A DNA stretch of 64,000 nucleotides from NCBI RefSeq assembly GCF_004114535.1, contig NZ_LBJC01000024.1:1-64000 (forward strand). The letters run 5' to 3'. The first letter of the stretch is position 1, and each line of letters begins with the position of its first letter. The stretch comes from Bradyrhizobium nanningense. Its GTDB lineage: Bacteria; Pseudomonadota; Alphaproteobacteria; Rhizobiales; Xanthobacteraceae. The translations under genes and the position numbers were made by a program. The notes below the pieces were generated by a model. It was not told the DNA's origin, did no database searches, and worked only from the letters and a program-made list of their open reading frames with translations. Positions 57,814 to 64,000 of this stretch are shown here, one piece after another.

Positions 57814-58866
57814 CTATCCAATCGTCCAGAGCAGCGGCGGTCGCCCGCCAGCGGCAGGGCGCAGATGCACGGCGATATGCCGTCCGCATCCGGCAGCCAG
57901 GCCTTCGAACAATCCCTCCAGCACCCTGGCGCAAGCGGGGTGATAGTCGGCAACGTCGTCCATCAGCCTCCAGCTCTGCTGGCGAAGTTCAGACGTGCCT
58001 TCCGACTGCTTCATCTCGGCCAGATCATCCTGCGCGGCGAACAGCGCATTCAGGAATGCTGCAAATTCGCTCACCCCGCCGCGGCTCATCGCCAGCGCGG
58101 CTGCGACCTCGTCGAAATATTGCATCCCGATCAGCTTGCCGGTGAGGCGCAGCAGATAGCCGGCGTCTTCAGGGCCGAACAGCTGCACCATCACGGGCGC
58201 CGCGGTGCGCACATATTCCATCGCGTAATTGCGATAGGCCTTCTCCAGACGCGGCCTCGGCCAGCTCGCGACCGGCAAAGCCGGCGCGGTCTTCGCATCG
58301 AATGGCGGCGCTTCGAGGTGGCGCGCGAAGACGAGCCGCTGGTCCAGCTCGAGCGGATGATCGTACTGATGGTAATAGCCTTCGAGCCCGTCCTGGCCGT
58401 CGACACTCTGCTTGGTGCAGACGAAGCCGAGGCGGAGATCTCCGAGCGCTGCGCCATTGTTGGCGTGCCAGCCGCGCAGCATCGCACGGGACACCTCGCC
58501 CGGCACGCCGCAGATCGCCGTGCCCTTCCAGATCCAGCGCGGCGGCGGATAACGGATCCAGGCCTTGGTGTCGCTCTCGTACATGTATTCGACGTGCACG
58601 CCGCCGATCCAGTTGGAGAGATAGTGATATTGCGCAGCCGCCACCGCCGGCGGCAGATGATCGATGCCGAGCTTCCTCAGGCCCGGCAGGAAGCGCTCCT
58701 GCTGCTGACGGCGAAATACGCGGAAGACGAACTCGGCTGCATCCGCAGTGCCGCGTCGTGTCACGACGGTGAGGATGAGGCCGGTGAAATAGGCGTGATA
58801 GAGGTCGGCGACCGCGCGCCAGCGCTTGTATTGGGCTTCCTGCGCGGCGTCTACAGCGGCGGCCAT
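57814..58866 (-). CDS. Hypothetical protein, 350 aa
   Basis: I do not recognise the family. No signal peptide; mostly helical by composition. Visible blocks: YHYLSNWIGGVHVEYMYESD near residues 78-97, IRYPPPRWIWKGTAICGVP, a GYYHQYDHPLELDQRLVFAR run with clustered Tyr and His, and a C-terminal part rich in Gly. Start ATG 58866 has GGGAG 5 bases upstream (a GTG six bases earlier is possible). It is flanked by a PAS protein upstream and a MATE exporter downstream on the same strand. A metal-binding or hydrolase role is only a guess. Confidence 0.75.
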   Translation of the reverse strand: MAAAVDAAQEAQYKRWRAVADLYHAYFTGLILTVVTRRGTADAAEFVFRVFRRQQQERFLPGLRKLGIDHLPPAVAAAQYHYLSNWIGGVHVEYMYESDTKAWIRYPPPRWIWKGTAICGVPGEVSRAMLRGWHANNGAALGDLRLGFVCTKQSVDGQDGLEGYYHQYDHPLELDQRLVFARHLEAPPFDAKTAPALPVASWPRPRLEKAYRNYAMEYVRTAAPVMVQLFGPEDAGYLLRLTGKLIGMQYFDEVAAALAMSRGGVSEFAAFLNALFAAQDDLAEMKQSEGTSELRQQSWRLMDDVADYHPACARVLEGLFEGLAAGCGRHIAVHLRPAAGGRPPLLWTIG

Positions 58867-58970
58867 GTTCACTCCCGATCATTGTTTCGATCGAGTGTGT
58901 CACTGCACCCCACGGCAGGCAACATGACGCCCGTGCAGGGCGCCCTGCGCGGACGCCCGCCCATTCCGCA

Positions 58971-59387
58971 TCACGAAGTTTGCGGCCGCGCCTTGGCCGC
59001 GCGCTCACGCTCGACCCGTTCGGTGACATCGCGCGCCATCGCCACGGACCCCAGGACGTTGCCGCCGGAATCCCGCACCAATGCGAACGTCATCTCGATG
59101 TAGAGCTTGCGTCCGCTCTTGTGCAGCGCGCGGGTCAGCGTCGGCTTGCCCGCGAGCTTCATGGCGCCGCTCGCGAGTGCGGCCTCGAAACCTTTCCAGT
59201 GCGCGGCGCGCAAATGTTCTGGAATGATCAGATCGAGATTCTGGCCGAGCGCCTCAGCAGCAGAGAAACCGAACAGGGCCGCCGCGGCACGGTTCCACCG
59301 CATGATCGTGCCGGAACGATCCGAATAGATCAGCGCATCCGCGACGTCTTCGGCGATCTTCGCGTCGAGTTCGGATTGATTGCTCAT
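58971..59387 (-). CDS. PAS domain protein without an output domain
   Basis: 138 aa, one PAS/PAC domain: ADALIYSDRSGTIMRWNRAA, FGFSAAEALGQNLDLIIPEH, then KLYIEMTFALVRDSGG and VAMARDVTERVERERAA. The family includes sensory modules that bind haem, flavin or small ligands; none of these is certain here. There is no histidine kinase, diguanylate cyclase or HTH, so it should act by protein contact. Start ATG 59387. Confidence 0.85.
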   Translation of the reverse strand: MSNQSELDAKIAEDVADALIYSDRSGTIMRWNRAAAALFGFSAAEALGQNLDLIIPEHLRAAHWKGFEAALASGAMKLAGKPTLTRALHKSGRKLYIEMTFALVRDSGGNVLGSVAMARDVTERVERERAAKARPQTS

Positions 59388-59440
59388 GTCATTTCCTTCG
59401 CCATGTCCGCGATCTTGCCTGGCACTCCGACACACACCGG

Positions 59441-59546
59441 TGTCATCGCCCGACTTGATCCGGCGATCCAGTATTCCAGAGGCCGCGGTGATTGAGCCGA
59501 CAAGCCGCGGCGTACTGGATGCCCCGGTCAAGCCGGGGCATGACAG
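59441..59546. repeat. Intergenic palindromic repeat, family A, copy 4
   Basis: Begins TGTCATCGCCCGACTTGATC and ends CCCCGGTCAAGCCGGGGCAT plus GACAG. The core has GATCCAGTATTCCAGAG and AAGCCGCGGCGTACTGGATG, nearly the same as at 4694-4798. Confidence 0.85.
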
Positions 59547-59558
59547 TAGGATGTGCCG

Positions 59559-60695
59559 CTACACCCGAAAATGCTTCGATAGTTTGAGGCCCTGGGCCTG
59601 GTAGTTCGAACCGATGCGCTGGCCGTACATCGCGTCGGGACGGGCCAGCATCTTCTCGTAGACGAGACGGCCGACGATCTGGCCGTGCTCGAGGATGAAC
59701 GGCACTTCGCGCGAGCGAACTTCAAGCACGGCACGCGATCCCAACCCGCCGGCACCGGCATAGCCGAAGCCGGGATCGAAGAATCCGGCATAATGCACGC
59801 GGAATTCGCCGACCAAGGGATCGAACGGCACCATTTCCGCGGCGTAGTCGGGCGGCACCTGCACGGCTTCCTTCGAGGCGAGGATGTAGAACTCGCCGGG
59901 GTCGAGGATCAGGCTGCCGTCGGGACGCGCCGACATCGGCTCCCAGAAATCTTCCACCGCGTAGCCGGAGCGGCGATCGACGTCGACGACGCCGGTGTGG
60001 CGCTTGGCGCGGTAGCCGACGAAGCCGCTCGCTTTCTCGCCGGACAGGTCGACGGAGACCGCAACGCCCCCCGAGAGATCGGCATCGTCGACGTCGACGA
60101 GACGTTCAGTGGCATGCAAGCCATCGAGCTCGTCGGCGTTGAGGATGGCATCGCCGGTGCGGAAGCGCACCTGGCTGAGGCGCGAGCCCTCGCGCACCAG
60201 CACCGGAAACGTCTTCGGGCTGATCTCGGCATAGAGCGGACCGTGATAGCCGGCGCCGATCATGTCGAAGCGGCGGGTGCCGTCGGCGATCACGCGGGTG
60301 AAGACGTCGAGCCGGCCGGTGGAGCTCTTCGGGTTGGCGGCCGCGACGATCTCCGGCGGCAGCGCCAGGCTCTCCAGCAGCGGCACGATGTAGACGCAGT
60401 TTGTTTCCAGCACCGCACCGTCGGCGAGGCTGAACTCGTGCAGCTTCAATTCGTCGATGCGCTCGGCGACGGTGGCGCCGGGACCGGGCAGGAAGCTGGC
60501 GCGGACGCGATAGGCGATGTCGCCAAGGCGCAGATCGAGGCTCGCCGGCTGGATCTGGCTCTCGACGAAGTCATAGGCGGGCAGGATGAGCCCCGCCTCC
60601 GCCATCGCCGCGATCATGCGGTCGGGCAGGATACCATTGGCGTCGGGCGCGACCGTGAACGTCAACCGGGGGTCCTCATCAGGGGTCTCATGCAT
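59559..60695 (-). CDS. dcd: 2'-deoxycytidine 5'-triphosphate deaminase (bimodular Dcd)
   Basis: 378 aa, about twice the usual length of Dcd (near 190). Two dUTPase/Dcd-like halves are visible: the first with AANPKSSTGRLDVFTRVIAD, the second with FDPLVGEFRVHYAGFFDPGF and GSRAVLEVRSREVPFILEHG. The first half has PASLDLRLGDIAYRV. The fused form is known in alphaproteobacteria. It converts dCTP to dUTP for thymidylate supply. I chose ATG 60695; an ATG at 60716 is possible. Confidence 0.92.
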   Translation of the reverse strand: MHETPDEDPRLTFTVAPDANGILPDRMIAAMAEAGLILPAYDFVESQIQPASLDLRLGDIAYRVRASFLPGPGATVAERIDELKLHEFSLADGAVLETNCVYIVPLLESLALPPEIVAAANPKSSTGRLDVFTRVIADGTRRFDMIGAGYHGPLYAEISPKTFPVLVREGSRLSQVRFRTGDAILNADELDGLHATERLVDVDDADLSGGVAVSVDLSGEKASGFVGYRAKRHTGVVDVDRRSGYAVEDFWEPMSARPDGSLILDPGEFYILASKEAVQVPPDYAAEMVPFDPLVGEFRVHYAGFFDPGFGYAGAGGLGSRAVLEVRSREVPFILEHGQIVGRLVYEKMLARPDAMYGQRIGSNYQAQGLKLSKHFRV

Positions 60696-60783
60696 CCGGG
60701 CATGCCGGAAATACAAGTCTTTTACGGCTATCCGATGGACGCCTTGACGGAAAGGGCATTGCGGAATATGAGCATCACTTATC

Positions 60784-60838
60784 CCGTGGTGATTTGAGCC
60801 GGCCGGCTTGCAGCCACGTTAAATAAGTCGCTAAACAG
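60784..60838 (+). promoter_or_regulatory. SAM-II riboswitch aptamer
   Basis: The metA-motif pseudoknot: P1 arms CGTGG (60785-60789) and CCACG (60814-60818) enclose GTGATTTGAGCCGGC and TTGCAGCCACG, followed by TTAAATAAGTCGCTAAAC. These match the SAM-II consensus in almost all conserved positions. It lies upstream of metZ, the usual target, with expression sequences starting at 60838. Confidence 0.95.
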
Positions 60839-60890
60839 GCCGGGGACCTCTGTGATCCCGGCCCGTGGAGATATCCAGGCCGGTTTTTTT
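60838..60890 (+). terminator. Attenuator: mutually exclusive hairpins behind the SAM-II aptamer
   Basis: GGCCGG (60838-60843) can pair with CCGGCC (60858-60863), and the same CCGGCC can pair with GGCCGG (60878-60883), which is followed by seven T. The second pairing is an intrinsic terminator; the first would prevent it. This is the layout of a transcription attenuator. Another 7-bp hairpin (60892-60898 with 60909-60915) lies just before the ribosome site. Confidence 0.8.
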
Positions 60891-60929
60891 GTGACCGTTT
60901 TCGACAAGACGGTCATGTCGGAGGTACCT

Positions 60930-62117
60930 ATGTCGAAGTCGCCTGCCAACTACCGTCCCGAAACCCGCCTGGTCCATTCCGGCACCCTGCGCTCGCAATA
61001 CGGCGAGACGTCGGAATCGCTGTTCCTGACCCAGGGCTACGTCTACGACACCGCCGAGCAATGCGAGGCGCGGTTCAAGGGCGAGGACCCCGGCTTCATC
61101 TATTCGCGCTACTCCAATCCCACGATCGCGATGTTCGAGCGCCGCATGATCGAGCTCGAGGGCGCCGAGGCGGCGCGCTCGGCGGCGACCGGCATGGCCG
61201 CGGTGACGACCGCGATCCTGGCGCCGCTGAGGGCCGGTGACCACGTCGTCGCCTCGCGGGCGCTGTTCGGCTCGTGCCTCTATGTCGTGCAGGACCTGTT
61301 GCCGCGCTACGGCATCGAGACCACGCTGGTCGACGGGCTCGACCTCGACCAGTGGCAGCGGGCGCTGCGGCCGAACACCAAGACGTTCTTCCTGGAGAGC
61401 CCGACCAACCCGACCCTGGATGTGCTCGACATCCCCTCGATCGCCGAGATCGCGCACAAGGGCGGCGCGCGGCTCGTCGTCGACAACGTGTTCGCAACCC
61501 CGATCTGGCAGAGCCCGCTCGCGCTCGGGGCCGACGTCGTGGTCTATTCCGCGACCAAGCATATCGACGGCCAGGGCCGCTGCCTCGGCGGCATCATCCT
61601 ATCTTCGGAAGCCTTCATCGCCGAGCACATCCACAATTTCATGCGCCAGACCGGGCCGTCGATCTCGCCGTTCAACGCCTGGGTCCTGCTCAAGGGCCTG
61701 GAGACGCTGGGCGTGCGCGTGCGCGCGCAGACCGATACCGCGGCGCGCATCGCCGAGGTGCTGGCGAGCCACCCGAAGATCGCACGGCTGGTCTATCCCG
61801 GCCGCGCCGATCACCCGCAGGCGGCGCTGGTGAAGAAGCAGATGCGCGGCGGCTCGACGCTGGTCGGCTTCGAGGTCAAGGGCGGCAAGGCGGCCGCGTT
61901 CCGCGTGCTCAACGAGCTGAAGCTTGCGAGGATCTCGAACAATCTCGGCGACGCCAAGAGCCTCGTCACGCATCCGGCGACCACGACGCATCAGCGCCTG
62001 AAGCCGGAAGACCGCGCCGCCCTCGGCATCGGCGAAGGTTTTATTCGCTTCTCGGCGGGGCTCGAGCATGCCGATGATCTGATCGAGGATCTGACCGCGG
62101 CGCTGGAGAAGGCGTGA
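60930..62117 (+). CDS. metZ: O-succinylhomoserine sulfhydrylase
   Basis: 395 aa PLP enzyme making homocysteine from O-succinylhomoserine and sulfide. PLP lysine in VVYSATKHIDGQG near residue 210, DNVFATPIWQSPL upstream, and the cystathionine-gamma-synthase-family block SRYSNPTIAMFERRM. The start ATG 60930 has GGAGG five bases upstream. Regulated by the SAM-II leader: high SAM should reduce expression. A related alternative is MetY, but the riboswitch and sequence favour MetZ. Confidence 0.95.
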   Translation: MSKSPANYRPETRLVHSGTLRSQYGETSESLFLTQGYVYDTAEQCEARFKGEDPGFIYSRYSNPTIAMFERRMIELEGAEAARSAATGMAAVTTAILAPLRAGDHVVASRALFGSCLYVVQDLLPRYGIETTLVDGLDLDQWQRALRPNTKTFFLESPTNPTLDVLDIPSIAEIAHKGGARLVVDNVFATPIWQSPLALGADVVVYSATKHIDGQGRCLGGIILSSEAFIAEHIHNFMRQTGPSISPFNAWVLLKGLETLGVRVRAQTDTAARIAEVLASHPKIARLVYPGRADHPQAALVKKQMRGGSTLVGFEVKGGKAAAFRVLNELKLARISNNLGDAKSLVTHPATTTHQRLKPEDRAALGIGEGFIRFSAGLEHADDLIEDLTAALEKA

Positions 62118-62131
62118 GCCGACGGAGGCCT

Positions 62132-62274
62132 CGTAGGGTGGACTAGCCCTGCGACTGCGCGAAGCGCAGTTCGCACGGCGTAATCCACCAACTTCGGTCG
62201 GCATCCGTTGATGCAGGGTGGGTTACGCCGAGCAGATTGCGCTTCGCGCATCTGCAGGGCTAACCGACCCTACG
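62132..62274. repeat. Intergenic palindromic repeat, family F
   Basis: Starts CGTAGGGTGGACTAGCCCTG and ends CAGGGCTAACCGACCCTACG, with inner CGCGAAGCGCAGTTCGCACG and CAGATTGCGCTTCGCGCATC arms. It lies between metZ and the convergent SGNH gene. Confidence 0.85.
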
Positions 62275-62280
62275 GCACCG

Positions 62281-63273
62281 TTACATCGGCCGATACGTCC
62301 GCACATCGGCCGGCACGTTCACGCCGAGCTTGATCTGGCCGACGGAGCGGATGATGTCGTCGCCGAGCAGCTGGGCGAAGCAGGCATAGCCCCAATCGTT
62401 CATGTGCAGGCCGTCCGCAATGACGAAGCTCTCCACCGGGATCGATTGCTTCTCGTGCCAGTCGCGCATCACCTCGAAGCGCGGGAAGATGCCGACGTGA
62501 CGAAGCTCGGCGACATTGCCGAGCAGCTTCACCATCTTGCCGGCGCTCTCCTTGCGCTGGTTGACGGCCGGCGAATATTGCGGATCGACCAGCACGATGT
62601 CGGAATCACCGGCGGCCTGGATGCGGCTGATGCCGTCCTCGACCAGCTTTGCGGTCTCGCCGGGATCGAGATTGCGCAGCACGGCGTTGGTGCCGACCTG
62701 CCAGATCACGAGATCCGGATGCACGTCGATTACCTGCGTCTGCAGGCGCTTCATCATCTCGGGCGCGTCCTCGCCGCCGACGCCGGCATTGACAACGGTG
62801 ATGTCGGCGGTCGGATAGTGCCGGCGCAGCTGCGCGGCGAGGCGGTTCGGATAGTTGAACTCCGGCGAGCTGGCGCCGAAGCCTGCCGTCGACGACGAGC
62901 CGAACGCGACGATGACGACGGGCTTGCCCGCGACGAGCTTGCCCGCGACATGCGGCAGCGAGCCCATCGCTTTCGATCCATCCTTCGGCGGCAGGCAAGG
63001 CACGCGGCTGAAAATGTCGGCGGCGGATTTGGCGACCTGCTTCACCTTGTCGATGGCGCGCGACGTGACGCCGCGTTGCTCCGGTGAGGTCACGGCCACG
63101 GTGGTCTGGGAGGGCGAAGCGGGAGCGGGATCAGCCGACTGCGCCGGTGCTTGTGTCGTCTGTGCGGCTTGCGTCTGCGCATGCGATTGCGCGGCCGGCG
63201 CCAGCAACAACAGCATTGCTGCTGCAGGCGCGGCCAGCCATGCCGTCAGGCAAAAAGGGCGGAGAGAACTCAT
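62281..63273 (-). CDS. SGNH/GDSL hydrolase family protein, exported
   Basis: 330 aa with a signal peptide (AAPAAAMLLLLAPAAQSHA) and a Gln/Ala/Pro/Thr-rich linker to about residue 65. SGNH blocks: I VVIVAFGSSSTAG with the Ser, II NAGVGGE, III IWQVGTNAVLR with the Asn, V DGLHMNDWG with Asp and His. All four catalytic blocks are intact, so it should be an active esterase or lipase-type hydrolase in the periplasm. Twelve bases downstream of the paralogue at 63286. Confidence 0.9.
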   Translation of the reverse strand: MSSLRPFCLTAWLAAPAAAMLLLLAPAAQSHAQTQAAQTTQAPAQSADPAPASPSQTTVAVTSPEQRGVTSRAIDKVKQVAKSAADIFSRVPCLPPKDGSKAMGSLPHVAGKLVAGKPVVIVAFGSSSTAGFGASSPEFNYPNRLAAQLRRHYPTADITVVNAGVGGEDAPEMMKRLQTQVIDVHPDLVIWQVGTNAVLRNLDPGETAKLVEDGISRIQAAGDSDIVLVDPQYSPAVNQRKESAGKMVKLLGNVAELRHVGIFPRFEVMRDWHEKQSIPVESFVIADGLHMNDWGYACFAQLLGDDIIRSVGQIKLGVNVPADVRTYRPM

Positions 63274-63285
63274 TAACGCTAGACC

Positions 63286-64000
63286 TCAATTTTGCTGCTG
63301 GGCCGGCTCCAGATGGGCTGCGTCGATCACGAACTGTGCCAACGCCCGGCCAAGGCAATCATGAACCTGTTTCGCCAGCTCGGGCCCGCGGGACGGGCTG
63401 AACAGGTCGAACTGACCCTGATCGTTCCACTGCCGCATGATCGCGAAACGATCGAACAACGGAATATCATGCTCCTGTGCCACCACGCGCATATTATCGA
63501 GAAACGGTTGGGCCGAGATCATCGTTTCGGTGCGCGGGCTGTACTGCAAATTCATCAAGACGACGTCGGCCCCTGCCTTTTGCAACGCAACAACCCCTGC
63601 GGTCACCGCGCTGCGAAATTCATCGGGATCGATGGATCGGATGGCGTCCACGGTCCCGGTCTGCCAGATCACCAAAGTAGGCGGTTTTGCTTCCATCAGC
63701 TTAACGAAGGTGGAGGCGGCCTCCTCCGCCGTTCGCTTGCTCTGTATTTCTACGGAGATGTGCACCACCTCGGATGCCGGCAGCTTCTCCTTGAGGATCG
63801 CCTCCATGCGCGCCGGATAGGAGCTGCTCTCCGACGACGGAATCGTGGTGGAGCGGCTGCCGACGACCAGGATCTCGAGCGGCTTGCCGGCCTTGACGGC
63901 GTCGGCGACCTTGGGAAGCTGACTTTCGCTGGTAAGCAGATAGGACGGCACTTCGCAGGTGGCGGGCGCAGTGGATGCCGCGGGCGCAGCATCACCCGCG
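63286..64000 (-). CDS. SGNH-hydrolase-like paralogue, degenerate, N-terminus outside window
   Basis: The frame is open to the window edge, so the protein starts beyond 64000; 237 codons are seen. Similarity to the neighbouring SGNH protein is clear (GKPLEILVVGSRSTT, VVHISVEIQSKR, LVIWQTGTVDAIR, ALQKAGADVVLMNLQYSPR). But block III has Val where Asn is expected (QTGTVDA against QVGTNAV), and the C-terminal Asp-x-x-His pair is not evident. The Gly-Ser of block I survives. It may have lost hydrolase activity or bind a ligand only. Confidence 0.8.
   Translation of the reverse strand, partial: AGDAAPAASTAPATCEVPSYLLTSESQLPKVADAVKAGKPLEILVVGSRSTTIPSSESSSYPARMEAILKEKLPASEVVHISVEIQSKRTAEEAASTFVKLMEAKPPTLVIWQTGTVDAIRSIDPDEFRSAVTAGVVALQKAGADVVLMNLQYSPRTETMISAQPFLDNMRVVAQEHDIPLFDRFAIMRQWNDQGQFDLFSPSRGPELAKQVHDCLGRALAQFVIDAAHLEPAQQQN

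Noticed and set aside
62132..62274. tRNA or riboswitch in the gap after metZ
   Set aside because: No tRNA arms or known aptamer sequence; the symmetry is that of a palindromic repeat.

Overview
The window is GC-rich chromosomal DNA of an alphaproteobacterium, most probably Bradyrhizobium or a close relative in the Nitrobacteraceae. I infer this from the class of proteins (class I lysyl-tRNA synthetase, bimodular dCTP deaminase, DUF2865 protein, alpha-type carbonic anhydrase), the SRP RNA next to dnaX, a SAM-II riboswitch in front of metZ, and several families of long palindromic intergenic repeats. I see no prophage, transposase, integrase or CRISPR array. It reads as ordinary core and accessory chromosome, densely coding on both strands.

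Layout. 1-4.7 kb: 5' part of dnaX (minus), the SRP RNA gene, then a plus-strand run of HIT protein, nudC, PfkB kinase and an Lrp/AsnC regulator. 4.8-12.4 kb: phosphohexomutase, membrane-anchored aspartic protease, hrpB helicase, ugd and a membrane acyltransferase. 12.6-19.6 kb: polA, LysE-type exporter, GST, pyrE, a DUF2865 secreted protein and an unknown protein. 19.9-26.2 kb: the PdeM nuclease and DEXH helicase of the ligase-associated repair module, then SnoaL-like, RidA and FAD-dehydrogenase genes. 26.4-34.3 kb: ClpP-like secreted protein, SCO1 protein, amino-acid-type binding protein, class I LysRS, carbonic anhydrase, a LexA/S24-like regulator, DUF952 and pyrD. 34.4-39.8 kb: MATE exporter, metallo-beta-lactamase protein and a small membrane protein, then the DNA ligase and MBL exonuclease that complete the repair module. 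40-44 kb: TPR methyltransferase and an orphan Tat-exported binding protein. 42.3-51.0 kb: a minus-strand sugar operon, read lacI, xylB, xylA, ABC ATPase, permease, binding protein, aldo/keto reductase, lactonase. 51-56 kb: XRE-cupin/GNAT/GNAT operon, a broken ParE-type toxin with an intact antitoxin, tRNA-Gly(CCC), an alkyltransferase, an AraC regulator and two small enzymes. 56-64 kb: second MATE exporter, an unknown 350-aa protein, a PAS protein, dcd, SAM-II riboswitch and metZ, and two SGNH-hydrolase paralogues, the second cut by the window edge.

How the genes work together. The clearest functional sets are (i) the four-protein ligase-associated DNA repair module, split here into two pairs about 14 kb apart; (ii) the xylose-type sugar operon, which joins the isomerase route (xylA/xylB) to an aldose dehydrogenase and a lactonase of the oxidative route; (iii) pyrimidine biosynthesis (pyrE, pyrD) plus dCTP deamination; (iv) methionine synthesis under SAM control. 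The best candidates for unusual biology are the split repair module, the mutually exclusive hairpins behind the SAM-II aptamer, an S24-type regulator lacking both autocleavage residues, a frameshifted toxin beside its antitoxin, and the dense set of intergenic palindromes.
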